Below, one piece after another: positions 61,406-64,000 of a DNA stretch of 64,000 bases. The translations under genes were made by a program, and so were the position numbers. The notes under the pieces were generated by a model. The model was not told the origin of the DNA. It ran no database searches and saw nothing but the letters and a program-made list of their open reading frames with translations. The stretch spans positions 112,135-176,134 of the forward strand of contig CAJUOB010000005.1 of NCBI GenBank assembly GCA_910587915.1. The letters are read 5' to 3'. Each line of letters begins with the position of its first letter. Within the stretch, counting starts at the first letter, position 1. Source of the DNA: an uncultured Muribaculaceae bacterium. GTDB lineage: Bacteria; Bacteroidota; Bacteroidia; Bacteroidales; Muribaculaceae.

Positions 61406-62098
61406 TTAACTTATCATATAGCCATGTCCGGATCTATTGACTATCCTGGAGCCTATTTCGCCAAGCTTTTTGCGCAGTCGCGATATATTGGTATCCACAA
61501 TGCGCTCGTTGATACCCGCTGTCTCATCGTTCCATACGCTGCGGTGAATCTCAATGCGCGACACATATGAATTCACATTTTTAAGCAGCATGGCAAGAAT
61601 CGCGAACTCCGTTTTCGACAATGTCACCGGCGCTCCGTCGATTTTCACAGTCTGTGAATTGAGGTCGGCTTCCATATTGGCGAACGTAAGCGTGGCTGCC
61701 GAGCGGGCGGGCAGCTTATGACGCCGCATCACCGACTTCACACGAGCCACCATCTCGCGGAGCGAGAATGGCTTCACAATGTAATCATCGGCACCGGCAT
61801 CGAGGGCATCGATGACTATACGCTCGCTTTTGATGGTGGAGTATAGAATGATACCTATATGCTCTGTCTCGGGATTGTCCTTAAGATCGAAAATCAGATC
61901 CATGCCGCTGAATGGCTGGTGCATCGCATCGACGATGACAAGCTGGGCTGTCTGAAGCGTGCTCAAATCCACATTTTCGGCCACCGGCTGTATATCCACA
62001 GAATACCCCTCACTGCGCAGGTTGACCTGTAGCAACTCGCAGATGTTAGGATCGTCGTCGACAATCAGTATGTGCCCCAATGCGGGAGTGAATGACAT
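61406..62098 (-). CDS. OmpR-type response regulator
   Basis: A 230-residue regulator with a receiver domain (about 8-125; VDDDPN acidic pocket, phosphoacceptor Asp57 in IVDAMHQ, Lys in IVKPFS) and a winged-helix OmpR domain (about 140-228; LSKTEFAILAMLL, IVDTNISRLRKKLG). No histidine kinase gene is in the window. It lies directly downstream of a Na/phosphate cotransporter gene, so a link with phosphate is possible. Targets unknown. Confidence 0.88.
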   Translation of the reverse strand: MSFTPALGHILIVDDDPNICELLQVNLRSEGYSVDIQPVAENVDLSTLQTAQLVIVDAMHQPFSGMDLIFDLKDNPETEHIGIILYSTIKSERIVIDALDAGADDYIVKPFSLREMVARVKSVMRRHKLPARSAATLTFANMEADLNSQTVKIDGAPVTLSKTEFAILAMLLKNVNSYVSRIEIHRSVWNDETAGINERIVDTNISRLRKKLGEIGSRIVNRSGHGYMIS

Positions 62099-62221
62099 GG
62101 ATTTTCGATTTTATGGATTTCGGTATTGCAAAATAAATGAATTTACATTTATCCACAAACGCGGTAACACGATTGTATCTTTATTGTTTTCGAAAATTAT
62201 CATGCCATGAGGGCCCAGAAA

Positions 62222-62238
62222 GGCTTTTCAGCGAAAAG
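62222..62238 (-). terminator. Small hairpin after the Na/Pi cotransporter gene
   Basis: A 7-bp stem on the minus strand (GCTTTTC-GCT-GAAAAGC), directly after the cotransporter stop, followed by CTTTCTG. Weak tail. Confidence 0.4.
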
Positions 62239-64000
62239 CTACGCATGGCGCTTCTGGAAAGTCTCACGCAGGGTATCGACCACATTTATTATATAATCGC
62301 CTGTTTTCTCCAGGTCTCCTATAATATCCATGTAGTATATACCGGCCTGGTACTCGTAGTGCTTGGCGTTGATATTGCCCACATTCGCTCCACGTAGACT
62401 GTTACGGTAGTTGTTGATCTCGCGTTCCTTGTTGTAGGATTCGATGAGCGACTTCTGGCTCACATTCTCCACATCGCTGAGTTGCTTCACCATCAGATCC
62501 ATCGCAGCGCGGATATACACATACATAGTGTCGATATTCTTGTATATCTCATCGTTGAAATCCACTCCGGCCTGTATCTTGCGGTTAAGAATCTTACCCA
62601 CACCCATGCAGCTGTCGGCAATGCTCTCGATTTCGCTGATGATGTTGAGCATGGCCGCGATCCGGAGTTTACCCTCGTTCGACAGGCGGCCTTCGGCGCA
62701 TCGGTTAAGATAGTGAGCTATCTCAAGCTCCATGCGGTCGGAAATATCCTCGTATTTTTCCAACCGTGAATACAATTGGTTGAAATCGTCGCTCTTTTCT
62801 TTTGTATGTATAAGTTTCTGCGCCATGTCTATCATGCGGCCCACTCGCTCGGCATACACCCACATTTCTTTTTCAGCCTGGGTGATATTGAGTTCGGAAG
62901 CATTCAACAGACCGCCCGATATGAATTTGAGCGTGAACTCCTCGTCGTCGCGGTGCTTGGCAGGCACAACCCATTCCACTATCTTCACATACATCCCGGT
63001 GAGCCATATCATGATAAGAACATTGACAAGGTTGAAGGTGGTATGGAATATCGACAGACCGAACGATACGCTCATCTGCATCGCTGCTATATTGCGGAGC
63101 ACTTCATGGCCGGCTGGCAGCGAATTGTCGAAAAGATGGTTGTAAATCTCAGGCTGTGTAGCCTCTATGTTGGTCACATAGTGGTACAATGCGTTGGGGT
63201 CGCCCTGACCGATGGCCTCGGTAAGCCACGCATTCATATTGGCGAAAGGCACAAACACACACAAACACCACACCGTGCCGAGCAAGTTGAACAGCAGGTG
63301 GCCCATTGAGGCTCGCTTTGCAGCCACATTGCCGCTCAGCGAAGCCAATATAGGAGTAATAGTGGTACCGATGTTGCTGCCGAGAACCAGAGCGCAGGCC
63401 AGATCGAAAGTAATCCAGCCTTTGCTACACATAATCAAGGTAATGGCAAAGGTGGCCGCCGACGATTGTATGACCATGGTCACAACCAGACCGACAAGCG
63501 CAAATATGAGAATCGAACGCAGGCCGAGCGAGGAGTATTCCCGCAGACTTGCAAAAAGTTCAGGGTTATTCTGCAAATCAGGCACATAAGCGCTTATAAG
63601 GTCAAGGCCCATGAACAGGAACGCGAAACCAACCAGCAATTCGCCGATAGACTTCAGCTTGCTCTTGTTCATAAATAAAAGAACGACGCCCAGGCCTATG
63701 AGAGGCAGCATGAACGCCGAAATATTCACCTTAAATCCAAAAAGTGCTATTATCCACGCAGTGAAAGTTGTACCTACGTTAGCACCCATAATCACAGCCA
63801 TCGACTGACCAAGGGTCATCAGGCCTGCATTTACGAAGCTCACCACCATCACTGTGGATGCAGATGAACTCTGGATTAATGCCGTGATAACTATGCCTGT
63901 GAGAAGACCCGTGAAGCGATTGCGGGTCATGGCTGAGAGGATGTTGCGCAGACGGTCGCCTGCGGCTTTCTGCAAACCTTCGCTCATCACCTTCATACCA
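62239..64000 (-). CDS. Na+/phosphate cotransporter with PhoU domain, 5' end outside window
   Basis: At least 586 residues; the frame remains open at the window end (Gly before the MKVMSEGLQKAAG block), so the N-terminal helix is missing. It has the duplicated NptA/PNaS core with two QSSS/QSSA motifs (ALIQSSSASTVMVV and MVIQSSAATFAI), eight or more membrane segments, and a C-terminal PhoU-like helical domain (about 390-585). It would import phosphate with sodium; the PhoU part may regulate it. The response regulator gene lies 140 bases downstream. Confidence 0.9.
   Translation of the reverse strand, partial: GMKVMSEGLQKAAGDRLRNILSAMTRNRFTGLLTGIVITALIQSSSASTVMVVSFVNAGLMTLGQSMAVIMGANVGTTFTAWIIALFGFKVNISAFMLPLIGLGVVLLFMNKSKLKSIGELLVGFAFLFMGLDLISAYVPDLQNNPELFASLREYSSLGLRSILIFALVGLVVTMVIQSSAATFAITLIMCSKGWITFDLACALVLGSNIGTTITPILASLSGNVAAKRASMGHLLFNLLGTVWCLCVFVPFANMNAWLTEAIGQGDPNALYHYVTNIEATQPEIYNHLFDNSLPAGHEVLRNIAAMQMSVSFGLSIFHTTFNLVNVLIMIWLTGMYVKIVEWVVPAKHRDDEEFTLKFISGGLLNASELNITQAEKEMWVYAERVGRMIDMAQKLIHTKEKSDDFNQLYSRLEKYEDISDRMELEIAHYLNRCAEGRLSNEGKLRIAAMLNIISEIESIADSCMGVGKILNRKIQAGVDFNDEIYKNIDTMYVYIRAAMDLMVKQLSDVENVSQKSLIESYNKEREINNYRNSLRGANVGNINAKHYEYQAGIYYMDIIGDLEKTGDYIINVVDTLRETFQKRHA

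Overview
The window reads as a chromosomal segment of a gut-type Bacteroidales. Three things support this: a SusC/SusD polysaccharide-utilisation locus, several secreted glycoside hydrolases (GH89, GH92, GH30, a GH28-like protein), and a recurrent Bacteroidetes promoter motif (TTG/TTTG, 19-22 bases, then TAnnTTTG). The G+C-rich codon use (many GGC, CTC, GAC codons) suggests Muribaculaceae rather than Bacteroides sensu stricto, but that is an inference. No insertion sequence, prophage, rRNA operon or CRISPR array was seen. One tRNA (Gln, UUG) is present.

Layout. 1-7.6 kb: two paralogous membrane-anchored DUF6377 regulators, a BASS-family transporter, a Crp/Fnr regulator, two or three promoter-to-terminator units with no protein gene (candidate small RNAs), and a two-gene operon of a degenerate SDR and an MptE-like protein. 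7.7-15.5 kb: a 1510-residue Sel1-repeat protein followed 3 bases later by a secreted tricorn-like protease. 15.6-22.4 kb: xerC-hpf-thioredoxin operon, GH89 enzyme, an ECF-like sigma factor, a DUF4294 protein and xerD. 22.4-28.6 kb: GH92 mannosidase, SIS isomerase, a PfkB-fold protein that has lost its catalytic Asp, ribH, and three small genes ending in a SUI1/YciH factor. 28.7-44.1 kb: a polysaccharide-utilisation locus with a propeller-AraC regulator lacking any kinase, an ECF sigma factor without an anti-sigma gene, SusC, SusD, a BIG2-repeat surface lipoprotein, an alginate-lyase-like enzyme, a GH28-like beta-helix enzyme and a heparinase II/III-like lyase. The enzyme set points to a uronic-acid-containing glycan. 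44.2-45.7 kb: a three-gene module that I read as toxin, Xre antitoxin and SecB-like chaperone (TAC). 45.8-51.9 kb: GH30 enzyme, glycine-lipid acyltransferase pair (GlsA/GlsB-like), purB, and two secreted proteins. 52.2-57.3 kb: tRNA-Gln, a NarL-type two-component system, an abundant-looking TPR lipoprotein and a tiny membrane protein. 57.3-61.4 kb: aromatic amino-acid operon (pheA, aminotransferase, DAHP synthase-chorismate mutase, tyrA). 61.4-64 kb: an OmpR-type response regulator and a truncated Na/phosphate cotransporter.

The two most interesting systems are regulatory and defensive. Upstream of pheA there is a complete ribosome-mediated attenuator: a 22-residue leader peptide with four Phe and four Tyr codons in a nine-codon run, competing 1:2, 2:3 and 3:4 pairings, and a terminator with a T-run ending just before the pheA start. 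It would sense both end products of the operon. The TAC-like module at 44.2-45.7 kb has its own strong promoter and overlapping genes, and is a candidate stress or phage-defence unit. Throughout the window many promoters sit only 4-20 bases before the start codon, so near-leaderless mRNAs appear common here.
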